A DNA stretch of 64,000 nucleotides from the NCBI RefSeq assembly GCF_963675815.1, contig NZ_OY776574.1:1606001-1670000 (forward strand). Direction: 5' to 3'. The DNA comes from an uncultured Desulfuromusa sp. GTDB taxonomy: Bacteria; Desulfobacterota; Desulfuromonadia; Desulfuromonadales; Geopsychrobacteraceae. Of the stretch, positions 32,393 through 41,179 are shown in pieces (position 1 is the first letter of the stretch; every line of letters begins with the position of its first letter). The position numbers and the translations under genes were made by a program. The notes beneath the pieces were generated by a model. The model did not search any database. It had not been told where the DNA came from and saw only the letters and a program-made list of their open reading frames with translations.

Positions 32393-33670
32393 ATGTCCAA
32401 CATCGATCTGCTTACCCGTCGCAATGCCTCTGTTCCCCGAGGCGTCGCCTTAGCGACATCAATCTTTGTAGAGAAAGCCCAGAATGCAGAAATCTGGGAT
32501 GTCGAAGGCAAACGCTACCTTGATTTTGCTGCCGGTATCGCCGTCTGTAATACCGGCCACCGCCACCCCAAAATTATGTCTGTTGCAAATCAGCAGAACG
32601 AGGCTTTTGTTCACACTGCATTTCAAGTTGTGCCCTACGAGCGTTATATCGCCCTGGCCGAACGCCTGAATCAATTAGCGCCAATCAGTAACGCCAAAAC
32701 CATTCTCATGACTACCGGTGCCGAAGCCGTCGAGAATGCTATCAAGATCGCCCGTCATTATACTAAACGACCCGCAGTGATCTCCTTTGTCGGTGGTTTT
32801 CACGGCCGCTCCATGTTGACTATGGGCCTGACAGGTAAAGTGATCCCCTATAAGGCCGGTTTTGGACCATTTCCCGCCTCACTCTATCATGTTCCCTTTC
32901 CGATAGCGCACCATGGGGTCAGCAGTGAGGACAGCCTCCATTCCCTTGAGAAGCTTTTCAAGGCGGATGTTGAACCCAGTCAAGTTGCAGCCATCATCAT
33001 TGAGCCGGTCCAAGGGGAGGGCGGCTTCAATATTGCCCCCAAAGAATTTATGCAGGCACTGAGACAACTGTGTGATCAGCATGGGATCCTCTTGATCTGT
33101 GACGAAGTTCAGACAGGGTTTGGTCGGACAGGAAAACTCTTTGCGACCGAACACTATGGAATCGAACCCGATCTGATGACCATCGCCAAATCACTGGCGG
33201 GTGGATTTCCTCTTTCCGGAGTTATTGGTCAAGCAGAGATCATGGATTCACCTGAACCTGGGGGGCTAGGGGGCACCTACGGCGGTAGCCCGATCGGGTG
33301 TGCCGCTGCTCATGCTGTCCTTGATGTTATTGCCGACGAACAGCTCTGTGCCCGCAGTGTAAAAATAGGAGCGCGGATGCTGGAACGGATTCAGCAAATG
33401 AAGGATCGCAGTGACACGACGGCTATTGGAGATGTCCGTGGACTGGGAGCTATGGTGGCCTTTGAACTGGTCAAGGAACGTGGTGGACATCGCCCCGATG
33501 CAGATAAGGTTAAACAGCTGACGGCCAAGGCTTTGCAGCATGGGTTGATCCTGCTATCCTGTGGTATTTATGGGAATACGGTTCGCCTGCTGGCACCCTT
33601 GACAATTCCAGATGAACAACTGGAAGAAGGTTTGGATATCCTGGAAACGTCTTTGGTTGAAGTGGCTTGA
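32393..33670 (+). CDS. gabT: Class III omega-aminotransferase (GabT-like)
   Basis: PLP enzyme moving an omega-amino group to a 2-oxoacid, forming an aldehyde. 425 residues from MSNIDLLTRR, which has AAAGGA upstream. Motifs: LMTTGAEAVENAIKIAR, FHGRSMLTMGLTGK, EPVQGEGGF, D237 in LLICDEVQTGFGRTG, and the PLP lysine K266 in TIAKSLAGGFP. The pattern is closest to 4-aminobutyrate or 5-aminovalerate aminotransferases. The aldehyde would be taken by the AOR encoded next. The precise amino donor is inferred only at the class level. Confidence 0.88.
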   Translation: MSNIDLLTRRNASVPRGVALATSIFVEKAQNAEIWDVEGKRYLDFAAGIAVCNTGHRHPKIMSVANQQNEAFVHTAFQVVPYERYIALAERLNQLAPISNAKTILMTTGAEAVENAIKIARHYTKRPAVISFVGGFHGRSMLTMGLTGKVIPYKAGFGPFPASLYHVPFPIAHHGVSSEDSLHSLEKLFKADVEPSQVAAIIIEPVQGEGGFNIAPKEFMQALRQLCDQHGILLICDEVQTGFGRTGKLFATEHYGIEPDLMTIAKSLAGGFPLSGVIGQAEIMDSPEPGGLGGTYGGSPIGCAAAHAVLDVIADEQLCARSVKIGARMLERIQQMKDRSDTTAIGDVRGLGAMVAFELVKERGGHRPDADKVKQLTAKALQHGLILLSCGIYGNTVRLLAPLTIPDEQLEEGLDILETSLVEVA

Positions 33671-33727
33671 TCTGTACGTAGATTCAGGTTCAGGTTATAA
33701 AAGATTTTTCTCCACAGGAGAATCCCA

Positions 33728-35578
33728 ATGAGATTTGAGACCACAGATCCGGTTGCTCACCCCGAATTAATATTTTACCGCCGTTGTACCGTTGACCTGA
33801 AAAGTGGCAAACAAACATTTGCAGAAGTTCCTTGCCAAAATCTCGAAGACGTTCTGGGAGGTTTCGGCCGTTCTTTTCAGCTTCTTGCGAAACGCAAGAT
33901 TTCCACGGCGTACTGTGATGAAAATCCATTGATTGTCAATACCGGTCTTTTGACCGGAAGTAGTGCTATGACAGGGCTCCGGACTTATTTCTCAAGTTAC
34001 AGCCCGATAAAGGGTTCTTTAGCAGGACTTCCTGCTGCTATGTGGTCTACCGGCAGTGGAAAGTTTGGTGCAAAATTCAAGTGGAGCGGGCTTGATGAGT
34101 TAATTTTTGAGAATCGTTCTGAAAAGCCAGTCTATGTTTTGATTACTGAAACGGATAACGGGCCCCGGATAGAATTGAAACCAGGAGAGCATCTCTTAGG
34201 TCTTGGCACTCACGAAAAGATCATGCAGTTGCACCAGGAGTATGATAACGCCCACTTCGCAGCCATCGGCCAAGCCGGAGAGAACTGGCAGAATGTTTAT
34301 ATGGGCTCCGTTGCCCTTTCCACCGAAAATCAACTTAAATCCGGCGAAGATAAAATGCGCTTTGCCGGTCGGGGTGGCATGGGCAGCATGATGGGTTACA
34401 AAAACATCCTTGCTCTGGTGGCACAATCTAGCGATAAAAACAAACCACTGACAGCAGCAGTGAAAAAGGTGAACCTTAATGTCGTTAAAGGGGGAGGCTC
34501 TGCCCGCTTACAACCGATCAAGAGGGGCGGTGGTGGTGGAACCTGGGCTGCCTATGATGTCATGCAACCATTTCATGCTGTGCCGGTGAACAATTATCGC
34601 CCGCAAGGGAATGCTCTCCCAGAAAAACTCTTCCGCGAGAATGTCGAAATGCATTATGACATTGAATCCGCTGCTTGTTACCGCTGTGGCATTACTTGTC
34701 ATAATTATATATCTGAAAAAAATGCTGAAGGTGAAAAGGGCGAATTCATTGCCAAATTTGATTACGAGCCCCTCAATCTTCTGAGTACGAACATCGGAAT
34801 TAACGAAGCCGGTCAGGGGGGGAGGCTGATTCAGCTCTGTGACAATTATGGCATGGATGCAATTTCACTTGGGGTGACGGTATCCTATGTTCTCTCATAT
34901 AATCAACGCCATCCGGAAAATCCATTGTTGAATGGTGCTACTTTTGGCGATTATGAAAAAATTCGTGAGTTGATCATCCAAGCCGGGGAAGGCAAAGCTC
35001 CTGAAATCGGTCAAGGATCCATGCGCTTGTCGCAAAGGACTGGTGAAACCAGCTATGCTTATCATGTCAAGGGGTTGGAATTACCGGCATATCAACCTGA
35101 AACCAATCCCGGTTATTGCTGGGCGATTGCCGGAGGGCATATGTCGATGGGAACCTATGGCATGTTGATCCGTGAAGGCAAATCTGATATTGAATCCTGG
35201 GTTAAAGCGATTACCGAAGAAAAACTTCATATCGTCGGTTTTGATTTAATTGGTCTGTGCAAGTTTTTCGACATTACTCAAGGCATCGGAACGCAGATGG
35301 TGGTTGACTGTCTGCAGAGCGATTTCAATCTGAAGATTGACCCTATTAAAATAAAAGAAGCTGTCCGTCGGTCGTTCATGCTGGCAATGTCCCTTGAATT
35401 CCGTCAAGGCTACACGAAAGAAGAGTTCTGCCTGCCGGCAGAAGTTCATGAAAACCCAAACCCCAACATCAATCTTCCCAACATTACCAACCCGGAATTC
35501 ATGGCGGAGCTGAGTGAAAAAGTCTGGGCGGTGTTTGATAAAGAGATAGTTCTCAAACGAGTATTGGATGGGAAATAG
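33728..35578 (+). CDS. aor: Tungsten aldehyde:ferredoxin oxidoreductase (AOR family)
   Basis: Oxidises an aldehyde to a carboxylic acid with ferredoxin as acceptor, using a tungsten-bis-pterin and one 4Fe-4S cluster; oxygen-sensitive. The 616-residue length is normal. Cluster ligands are C317, C320 and C324 in CYRCGITC plus C511 in DLIGLCKF. Cofactor-binding regions are GQAGENWQNVYMGSVA and FAGRGGMGSMMGYKN. AGGAG lies upstream. It is the last gene of the cluster and fits as the step after the aminotransferase. It indicates an anaerobic host. Confidence 0.93.
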   Translation: MRFETTDPVAHPELIFYRRCTVDLKSGKQTFAEVPCQNLEDVLGGFGRSFQLLAKRKISTAYCDENPLIVNTGLLTGSSAMTGLRTYFSSYSPIKGSLAGLPAAMWSTGSGKFGAKFKWSGLDELIFENRSEKPVYVLITETDNGPRIELKPGEHLLGLGTHEKIMQLHQEYDNAHFAAIGQAGENWQNVYMGSVALSTENQLKSGEDKMRFAGRGGMGSMMGYKNILALVAQSSDKNKPLTAAVKKVNLNVVKGGGSARLQPIKRGGGGGTWAAYDVMQPFHAVPVNNYRPQGNALPEKLFRENVEMHYDIESAACYRCGITCHNYISEKNAEGEKGEFIAKFDYEPLNLLSTNIGINEAGQGGRLIQLCDNYGMDAISLGVTVSYVLSYNQRHPENPLLNGATFGDYEKIRELIIQAGEGKAPEIGQGSMRLSQRTGETSYAYHVKGLELPAYQPETNPGYCWAIAGGHMSMGTYGMLIREGKSDIESWVKAITEEKLHIVGFDLIGLCKFFDITQGIGTQMVVDCLQSDFNLKIDPIKIKEAVRRSFMLAMSLEFRQGYTKEEFCLPAEVHENPNPNINLPNITNPEFMAELSEKVWAVFDKEIVLKRVLDGK

Positions 35579-35651
35579 AACTGACTACTTTTGAAAAACA
35601 GATAGCCCCTTCGTTTCTTGCTCTGTGGAAACTAAAGGGAGCTTAAATATT

Positions 35652-35914
35652 TCAGGCAGCGGTTTTTTTCATTGCTGACATTCGTCGATAAACGGTCGAT
35701 ACCGACACGTTGAACTTCTCAGCCAGTTCTTCCTTGCTTAACGCTTCTTCTCTGATCCATGAAGACAATGATTCCTCTTCCAGCTTCGTTAACTTCGGCT
35801 TACGGCCAAACTTTACGCCAGCCTCCATGGCTCGCATCCGTCCTTCATTGACCCGCTCGGTAATCAACTCTCGTTCAAATTCACCAATAACAGCAAGAAC
35901 ATGGAAGATTAACC
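35652..35914 (-). pseudogene. Serine recombinase (Pin/resolvase type), C-terminal fragment
   Basis: The C-terminal part of a serine site-specific recombinase: the long E-helix region RLIFHVLAVIGEFERELI, then GVKFGRKPKLT, and a C-terminal helix-turn-helix (LSKEELAEKFNVSVSTVYRRM). The catalytic N-terminal domain is missing; the frame is cut exactly where the IS3-family left end begins, and I found no N-terminal part on the far side. So it is an inactivated remnant. Confidence 0.8.
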
Positions 35915-35995
35915 TGACCTCCCCCCGGAAAATCGGACAAGCCAAAAGTAGAGATTTCGGGCAAAATAACTCTCAAGATCAGGAGGAATTTTGCC

Positions 35996-36262
35996 ATGAA
36001 AAAGACGAAGTTCACAGAGGAGCAAATTGCGTTTGCGCTAAGGCAAGCCGAAACAGGAACAAAAGTCGCTGAAGTCTGCCGCAAGATGGGAATTTGCGAG
36101 GCGACCTTTTACAACTGGAAGCAGAAATACGGCGGTCTTGGCGTCAGTGAGCTACGCCGGTTAAAGCAGCTCGAGGAGGAGAATCGTCAACTTAAGAAGT
36201 TGGTTGCCGATTTAAGCCTCGACAAGCAGATGCTTCAGGACGTTTTGTCCAAAAAGTTATAA
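35996..36262 (+). CDS. IS3-family transposase OrfA
   Basis: An 88-residue transposase N-terminal protein with a helix-turn-helix (FTEEQIAFALRQAETGTKVAEVC ... GICEATFYNWKQKYGG) and a leucine-zipper-like coiled coil (ELRRLKQLEEENRQLKKLVADL). AGGAGG lies upstream. Near its end an AAAAAG slippery run (36251-36256) would allow the -1 shift into orfB that makes the active fusion in this family. OrfA itself is intact. Confidence 0.93.
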   Translation: MKKTKFTEEQIAFALRQAETGTKVAEVCRKMGICEATFYNWKQKYGGLGVSELRRLKQLEEENRQLKKLVADLSLDKQMLQDVLSKKL

Positions 36263-36983
36263 AGCCAGCCCGAAAAAAACAACTTGTCGACGAACTCGAC
36301 CTGGCTTATCGCATTGGGAAAAAGCGTGCGTGTGAGATCGTTGGCCTTTGGCGAGCGGTTTACTACTACAAGTCAGTGAAGAGGGCTTGAACCTCAGGCA
36401 CAAGCGCCCACGTCGTCGAGTTGCCGCAGCTCACCGAGTTGCACGACCTGAAATCTCTAGGTTAGACCAGTGCTGGTCGATGGATTTCGTATCGGATAAC
36501 TTGTTTAACAGCCGCCGAATCCGGGCCTGAACTGTGGTCGATAATTTTAGTCGTGAGTGTCTTACGATCCATGTGAACCAGGGGATCAAAGGCAAAGATG
36601 TCGTTACGGTCATGGAGAAGCTTCGGCTCTTGAAGGAGCGTTGTCCAGACAGGATTCAAGTCGATAATGGCAGTGAGTTTATTTCCAAGGATTTGGACAG
36701 ATGGGCATATGAGCACGGTGTGACGTTGGATTTCTCCAGGCCGGGAAAACCAACGGATAACGCGCTGATTGAATCATTCAACGGTAGTTTTCGAGACGAA
36801 TGTCTAAACGCTCACTGGTTCTTATCAATTGACGATGCACGGGAAAAGGTCGAAACGTGGAGAATAGATTATAATAGCTTCAGACCACACTCATCGTTCG
36901 GAAATTTGCCCCCGGAGCAGTTCCGGAATGAGCATGTTGCAAGTCCGAAATTTCCAAGATTGGCCTGTCTGGATTCTGGATGA
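36252..36983 (+). pseudogene. IS3-family transposase OrfB, disrupted
   Basis: DDE integrase of an IS3-type element, broken in two ways. It opens in the -1 frame with KPARKKQLVDELDLAYRIG, but after AVYYYKS (near 36376) a stretch of about 50 codons is missing and the frame changes to EEGLNLRHKRPRRR. An in-frame TGA then interrupts RIRA-TVVDNFSREC at 36528-36530. The catalytic positions are still recognisable (SMDFVSD, QVDNGSEF, ALIESFNGSFRDE). It cannot make a working protein. Confidence 0.9.
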
Positions 36984-37120
36984 GGCTCATTCCCCTTTTC
37001 TGTCCTGATTGATGCAGTGCCGATCGCAAGTTGTTGATCGGCATTGTCCATTTTTGGGTCATATGCTGCAATGCCAGACATATCAGTTGATTGCATTAAA
37101 TAGCATTTTCAGGCAAAATG

Positions 37121-37158
37121 ACTAAATAATTACGTCATACGACGAAATAATTCAGTCA
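37121..37158. promoter_or_regulatory. Direct-repeat operator of the HTH-nucleotidyltransferase pair
   Basis: Two imperfect 17-base copies (ACTAAATAATTACGTCA and ACGAAATAATTCAGTCA) are spaced 21 bases start to start, two helical turns, ending just before the ribosome site. Direct repeats on one DNA face suit autoregulation by the winged-helix protein encoded next. Confidence 0.55.
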
Positions 37159-37171
37159 CGAGGTGCAGGTC

Positions 37172-37501
37172 ATGCTCGAATCACTTTTTGGGACCGTGAA
37201 CAGAGAAAGAGTTTTGATCTTTTTATGCGCACGAGAAGAGGGCTATCCGCGAGAGGTGGCCAAATTTTACCGGACTGACCTCAGGGCGATTCAAAACCAG
37301 TTCGAAAAGCTGGAAACCGGTGGTGTGGTGGCCAGCCGTATGGTAGGGAATACGCGCCTGTATACATTCAACCCGCGTTACCCGTTTATCAATGAATTGA
37401 AAAATCTTCTGCAAAAAGCCTTGGATTTTTATCCTGAATCTGAACTCGAACGCTTGCTCTTGAATCGTCGTCGTCCACGCAGGAAAGGAAAACCCCTGTG
37501 A
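37172..37501 (+). CDS. Winged-helix DNA-binding protein, putative antitoxin
   Basis: A 109-residue protein with a winged-helix fold like ArsR or MarR regulators (LFGTVNRERVLIFLCARE ... RAIQNQFEKLETGGVVASRMVGNTRLYTFNP) and a basic tail (NRRRPRRKGKP). The start chosen has GAGG upstream; a GTG three codons earlier is possible. Its stop overlaps the next gene by four bases (GTGA). Pairing of a small winged helix with a nucleotidyltransferase is typical of antitoxin-toxin modules of the AbiE or MNT kind. Confidence 0.75.
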   Translation: MLESLFGTVNRERVLIFLCAREEGYPREVAKFYRTDLRAIQNQFEKLETGGVVASRMVGNTRLYTFNPRYPFINELKNLLQKALDFYPESELERLLLNRRRPRRKGKPL

Positions 37502-38034
37502 AAAAGATCGGACAAATGAGCCTTGGGGAGTTGGGTGCATTTGTCTGTAGCTATTTGCGTGACAACGGTATAGATGTCGTTTTGACCGGTGGAGCTTGCG
37601 TGTTTCTCTACACGGAAGGACAGTATGTATCCTATGACCTGGATTTTATCGAGAGACTGACGTCCAGTCGTCGTAAACTGAAAAGGGTCCTTCAGGAAAT
37701 CGGATTTGAAGAGGAAAAGCGCTACTTTAAACATCCTGATACAGATTTTTTCCTGGAATTTCCGTCGGGCCCTTTGGCTATTGGCGATGAACCACCTTGG
37801 CGGCTTTCCATATTGTCTTTTGAAACCGGTGAACTTCAGGCGCTGTCACCTACGGATTGCCTCAAAGACAGACTGGCGGCTTATTATCATTGGAACGACC
37901 GACAATGTCTGAAACAGGCATTGTTAATTGCAGAAAAGAATGATGTCAATCTGGCTGAAATTGAACGCTGGTCAAAACAGGAAGGCTGCGCTGTTGAATT
38001 TAATAACTTCAGAAAACTACTGGAAATCCAATAG
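37498..38034 (+). CDS. Nucleotidyltransferase-fold protein (DUF6036/AbiEii-like), putative toxin
   Basis: A 178-residue protein with a minimal nucleotidyltransferase signature: GG in VVLTGGACVFLY followed by SYDLDFIERL, the G-G ... D-x-D pattern, and a third acidic site near DTDFFLEFP. The C-terminal half has LSPTDCLKDRLAAYYHWNDRQ, as in DUF6036-like proteins. The start is GTG overlapping the upstream stop, so the pair is co-translated. Toxins of related systems attach nucleotides to tRNA or proteins. The assignment as a toxin is by family and context, not by direct evidence. Confidence 0.7.
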   Translation: MKKIGQMSLGELGAFVCSYLRDNGIDVVLTGGACVFLYTEGQYVSYDLDFIERLTSSRRKLKRVLQEIGFEEEKRYFKHPDTDFFLEFPSGPLAIGDEPPWRLSILSFETGELQALSPTDCLKDRLAAYYHWNDRQCLKQALLIAEKNDVNLAEIERWSKQEGCAVEFNNFRKLLEIQ

Positions 38035-38199
38035 GGTCATATCTTAAATATTAACTATTGCTTTGGCCAATTAGGAGATGGAAGATTGATTCTAAGCACA
38101 ACACCTGTCTTGATTGATGAAAACTTGATGGAGTAAAGAGTGTTGCCTAATTCAAACCTCATAAAATCTTTTTAAAAATTAAATAGTATTATGTTTCAG

Positions 38200-38236
38200 A
38201 AAGCTGCCATTTTGATTTATTCAAAGTGGCAGCTTT
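38200..38236. terminator. Intrinsic terminator, convergent region
   Basis: A 15-bp stem with one G-T pair (AAGCTGCCATTTTGA / TCAAAGTGGCAGCTT), flanked by TTT on one side and AAA on the other, lies between the nucleotidyltransferase gene and the convergent histidine kinase gene. It can serve both. Confidence 0.8.
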
Positions 38237-38315
38237 TATACTAAGCAGGCTTTTAAAAAATGTGAGTGAGACGGTGTCACACCACCTTTCTTCTACTTAT
38301 TTTAAAGCTCCTTTA

Positions 38316-39380
38316 TCAAGCTGGAAATCTCAACCATATTTTCGTGGTCCCATCCCGGCTGTCTGCTCCGACTTGTCCTCCATGAGCTTCAACGAGTTGT
38401 TTGACGATAGAGAGTCCGATGCCGGCACCGCCGTGGTCGCGAGATCGGGAACGGTCAACCCGGAAGAAGCGTTCAAAGATATATGGCAGGTCAGCGGCTG
38501 CAATTTCCGCTCCTGTATTGATAATAGAAATGTTGACCATGTTGTTATTTCTGTGAGCTGAAATAGTGATCTTCCCCTGTTCCGGGGTGTAACGTAGTGC
38601 ATTTTCCAGGAGGTTGCGCAGCGCTTGTAAGAGTTTGTCGGGATCGGCAGAAAGGGTTAATTCCGGAGGATCTATCCTGACCTCCGTCTCTATTTTTTTG
38701 GCTTGCAACCGCAATTCAAACAGGGACAAAAGCTGTTTAACCAGCGTGTCGATTTGCAAATTACTGCGTTGCAAGAATGCCTGCGCAGATTCTGCTTTGG
38801 CAAGTTGCTGTAAGTCATCGACAAGGTTGACCAACCGGAGGATTTCACTTTCAAGCATGCGAAAAGTTTCAATGGATGGTGGAACAACGGCATCACTCAG
38901 ACCTTCCAGGTAGCCGCGTAAGTTTGTCAGTGGCGTTCTCAACTCATGGGCAACATCTGTCACCATATTCTTACGTAACTGTTCCAGTTGCTCAAGACTG
39001 TTGGCCATCTGATTAAATGCAGCTCCCAGCTGACCGACTTCATCCCGGGAGACAACTTCTACCCGGTTGGCAAAATTCCCTGAAGCAAGCTCTTTGGAAA
39101 TCCGGGTCATCTGCAACAGCGGACGCAGTACCCTTTTTGTCATCAGGTAACTGAGAAACAATGCCAGAATCATGGCGACAACAGCAGCCCAGAGGAGGTA
39201 GCGATGAACTGCTTCAATGAACATCCTGTTGCTGTCATGGGGCTCAATGGAGTAATTCTCCATCAGGTTCATGAAATAGGTCGCAGCTAAATTATCGATC
39301 GCGAGCCAGACCACCAGGATTGTTACCGCAATGACCGGAACGATATTTAACAGCAATTTCCACAGCAGGTATTTTTTCAT
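38316..39380 (-). CDS. Two-component sensor histidine kinase (BaeS/CpxA type)
   Basis: Inner-membrane sensor kinase of 354 residues. Two spans (about 8-28 and 62-84) enclose a short periplasmic loop of about 35 residues. Then come HAMP (LMTKRVLRPLLQMTRISKELASG), HisKA with the phospho-His in VTDVAHELRTPLTNLRG, and HATPase with N-box LRNLLENALRYTP and G-box HGGAGIGLSIVKQLVEAHGG. Its start overlaps the response-regulator stop by ATGA. The small sensor loop suggests it senses envelope or membrane state. Confidence 0.93.
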   Translation of the reverse strand: MKKYLLWKLLLNIVPVIAVTILVVWLAIDNLAATYFMNLMENYSIEPHDSNRMFIEAVHRYLLWAAVVAMILALFLSYLMTKRVLRPLLQMTRISKELASGNFANRVEVVSRDEVGQLGAAFNQMANSLEQLEQLRKNMVTDVAHELRTPLTNLRGYLEGLSDAVVPPSIETFRMLESEILRLVNLVDDLQQLAKAESAQAFLQRSNLQIDTLVKQLLSLFELRLQAKKIETEVRIDPPELTLSADPDKLLQALRNLLENALRYTPEQGKITISAHRNNNMVNISIINTGAEIAAADLPYIFERFFRVDRSRSRDHGGAGIGLSIVKQLVEAHGGQVGADSRDGTTKIWLRFPA

Positions 39381-40081
39381 GGAGTCGGCTCATGATCTGA
39401 AAAACAGTAGCCGAATCCGCGAACCGTTTTTATTGTGGTGGGGTTGCCGGGATCTGCTTCGATTTTTTGCCGTAACTTATTGATATGGACATCAATAACA
39501 CGTTCAATGACAGCCTCTTCCTGCTCATAGAATTGTTTCAGCAGCTCTGCCCGGCTGAAAACCCGGCCAGGTGAAGTCATCAGGGTGTAGAGTAATTTAT
39601 ATTCCGAGGTGGTCAGGTTGATGATTTCCCGGTCCAGAGTGACCTTATGCTTTTCCGGGTCCAGTTGTAAGCGGCCAAAATTCAGAATCCTGGGGGCTGT
39701 GAAAACAGGCTGTGTGCGTCTTAAAATCGCCTTGACCCGCTCAACCAGTTCTCTTGGGCTGAAGGGCTTGACCACATAATCATCTGCCCCAAGTGAGAAT
39801 CCCAGAACCCGGTCAATTTCCTCTTCTCGGGCAGTCAACATCAGGATCGGAATATTTGATTCATTCCGCAACCGGCGGCAGATTTCGAGGCCATCTATTC
39901 CTGGTAACATCAGATCCAGAATGACCAGAGCGGGCTGCTCTTTTCTGGCAGCCTGAAGGCCTTTGACGCCATCATTCTCAACCAGAGTAAAATATCCGTC
40001 CTTTTCTAGATAGGTCGCAACGAGGGTGGCAGTATTTCTATCATCTTCAATAATGAGAATTTTTCGCATGTCTTTGGCCAT
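39377..40081 (-). CDS. OmpR/PhoB-type response regulator
   Basis: DNA-binding response regulator of 235 residues. The receiver has the acidic pair in LIIEDDRNT, phospho-Asp in ALVILDLMLPGIDGLE, the Thr in LMLTAREEE and Lys in YVVKPFSPREL. The C-terminal winged helix is of the OmpR type (LTTSEYKLLYTLMTSPGRVFSR ... VDVHINKLRQKIEADP ... TVRGFGYCF). The start chosen has GGGAG seven bases upstream; a start 19 codons earlier lacks a site. It is co-translated with the kinase. The divergent outer-membrane gene is a possible target. Confidence 0.94.
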   Translation of the reverse strand: MAKDMRKILIIEDDRNTATLVATYLEKDGYFTLVENDGVKGLQAARKEQPALVILDLMLPGIDGLEICRRLRNESNIPILMLTAREEEIDRVLGFSLGADDYVVKPFSPRELVERVKAILRRTQPVFTAPRILNFGRLQLDPEKHKVTLDREIINLTTSEYKLLYTLMTSPGRVFSRAELLKQFYEQEEAVIERVIDVHINKLRQKIEADPGNPTTIKTVRGFGYCFSDHEPTP

Positions 40082-40225
40082 ATCTGTCTCCCGCATCAAT
40101 AAGTTTCTATCATAGCAGGATTGAGAAAACTGGAGCAAAATATAAACAGATTAAAATTAATGACAATAAATTTTATGTTTGTTACTCTTTCCAGATAACC
40201 ATAGGAACATCAAAAGGAGATTGTC

Positions 40226-40990
40226 ATGCTAAACAAATGTAAAGTTTTACCCCTGCTGGTTGTTTTTCTGCTGTTTTCTTCCACCTCTTTTGCCGATGAA
40301 TTTCTCTCTTTTAAAGGTGGTTATCAACTCCTCAGCCCTGAAGGGACTATCGCTGGAACAGTGAACGGAATTGGGACGGCTCTTGACCTGGAGAGGGATC
40401 TGGATCTGGACGACAGTGAAGATCTCACTGCGGAAATTGCCCTGAAGTGGGGTAACTCACAGCTTTCATTCAATTATTTGCCCATTAGTTTTTCCGGAAC
40501 GGGAACTTTGACGGTTAACGGTGAATTTAATGGTGTGCCCTTTAGTGCCAATGATACCGCAAAGACTGATCTGGACATGGATCTTTATGATATCGGCTAT
40601 ACCTATTACCTGCTGAACTTTGATGATCTGCCTGCCAGATTTCAATTAGGGTTGGAGTTCGCTGTCAAGGTTGCCGATGTCGACGTTATGTTTGATGCTG
40701 AAAGTTTTTCAGAACCGGAGACGGAATCAGGCACGGTGCCGATTCCAACCGTCGGTGTTCGCTCCCGCATTGCTCTGGCTGATTTTTTAGGGGTCATTGG
40801 GCGAATCGGTTATATGGAATTTGACGATAACTCCTTCCTTGATGCAGAAGCACAGATTGAATTTTCACCCGTACCAATGGTTGGACTCTACGCCGGGTAT
40901 CGCTATTTTGATTTGAAAATCGATGAGGATGATGTTTTTGTTGAAACAGAATTCTCTGGTCCTTTTGCTGGATTGATGGTCCGCTTCTGA
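40226..40990 (+). CDS. Outer-membrane beta-barrel protein
   Basis: A 254-residue protein with a signal peptide (cleavage near TSFADEF), then alternating strands with many Asp and aromatic residues, and a C-terminal strand ending in Phe (FAGLMVRF), typical of small 8-stranded outer-membrane barrels. An AAGGAG site lies upstream. It is divergent from the two-component system, which may control it. It is followed by a clear terminator. Function is unknown; there is no OmpA peptidoglycan-binding domain. Confidence 0.75.
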   Translation: MLNKCKVLPLLVVFLLFSSTSFADEFLSFKGGYQLLSPEGTIAGTVNGIGTALDLERDLDLDDSEDLTAEIALKWGNSQLSFNYLPISFSGTGTLTVNGEFNGVPFSANDTAKTDLDMDLYDIGYTYYLLNFDDLPARFQLGLEFAVKVADVDVMFDAESFSEPETESGTVPIPTVGVRSRIALADFLGVIGRIGYMEFDDNSFLDAEAQIEFSPVPMVGLYAGYRYFDLKIDEDDVFVETEFSGPFAGLMVRF

Positions 40991-41056
40991 GTCCGTATTC
41001 AGCGGGATAGTGTTCAATCTAACGCTTCATCAGTAAAATAGGAAGATATTAAAGAG

Positions 41057-41089
41057 AGCCCATCTGTGAATTCAGGATGGGCTTTTTCT
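41057..41089 (+). terminator. Intrinsic terminator after outer-membrane protein gene
   Basis: An 8-bp stem AGCCCATC / GATGGGCT with an 11-base loop is followed by TTTTTCTT. It lies about 65 bases after the barrel gene stop. Confidence 0.85.
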
Positions 41090-41179
41090 TGTCTTTTGTA
41101 TGCACTTTTAGGTAATTTCAAGTTTTCAGGAATTTTGAAGTTGTAACTATTATCTATCTGGAATAAATGGAGATTGTTT

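Larger units (their letters stand above)
35915..36990 (+). mobile_element. Decayed IS3-family (IS407-like group) insertion sequence
   Basis: An element with a left end TGACCTCCCCCCGGAAAATC interrupting a recombinase gene, followed by orfA and a broken orfB in the IS3 arrangement. I could not find a matching inverted end after orfB, so the right boundary is approximate and may be deleted. The orfB lesions make the copy non-autonomous. Confidence 0.75.
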
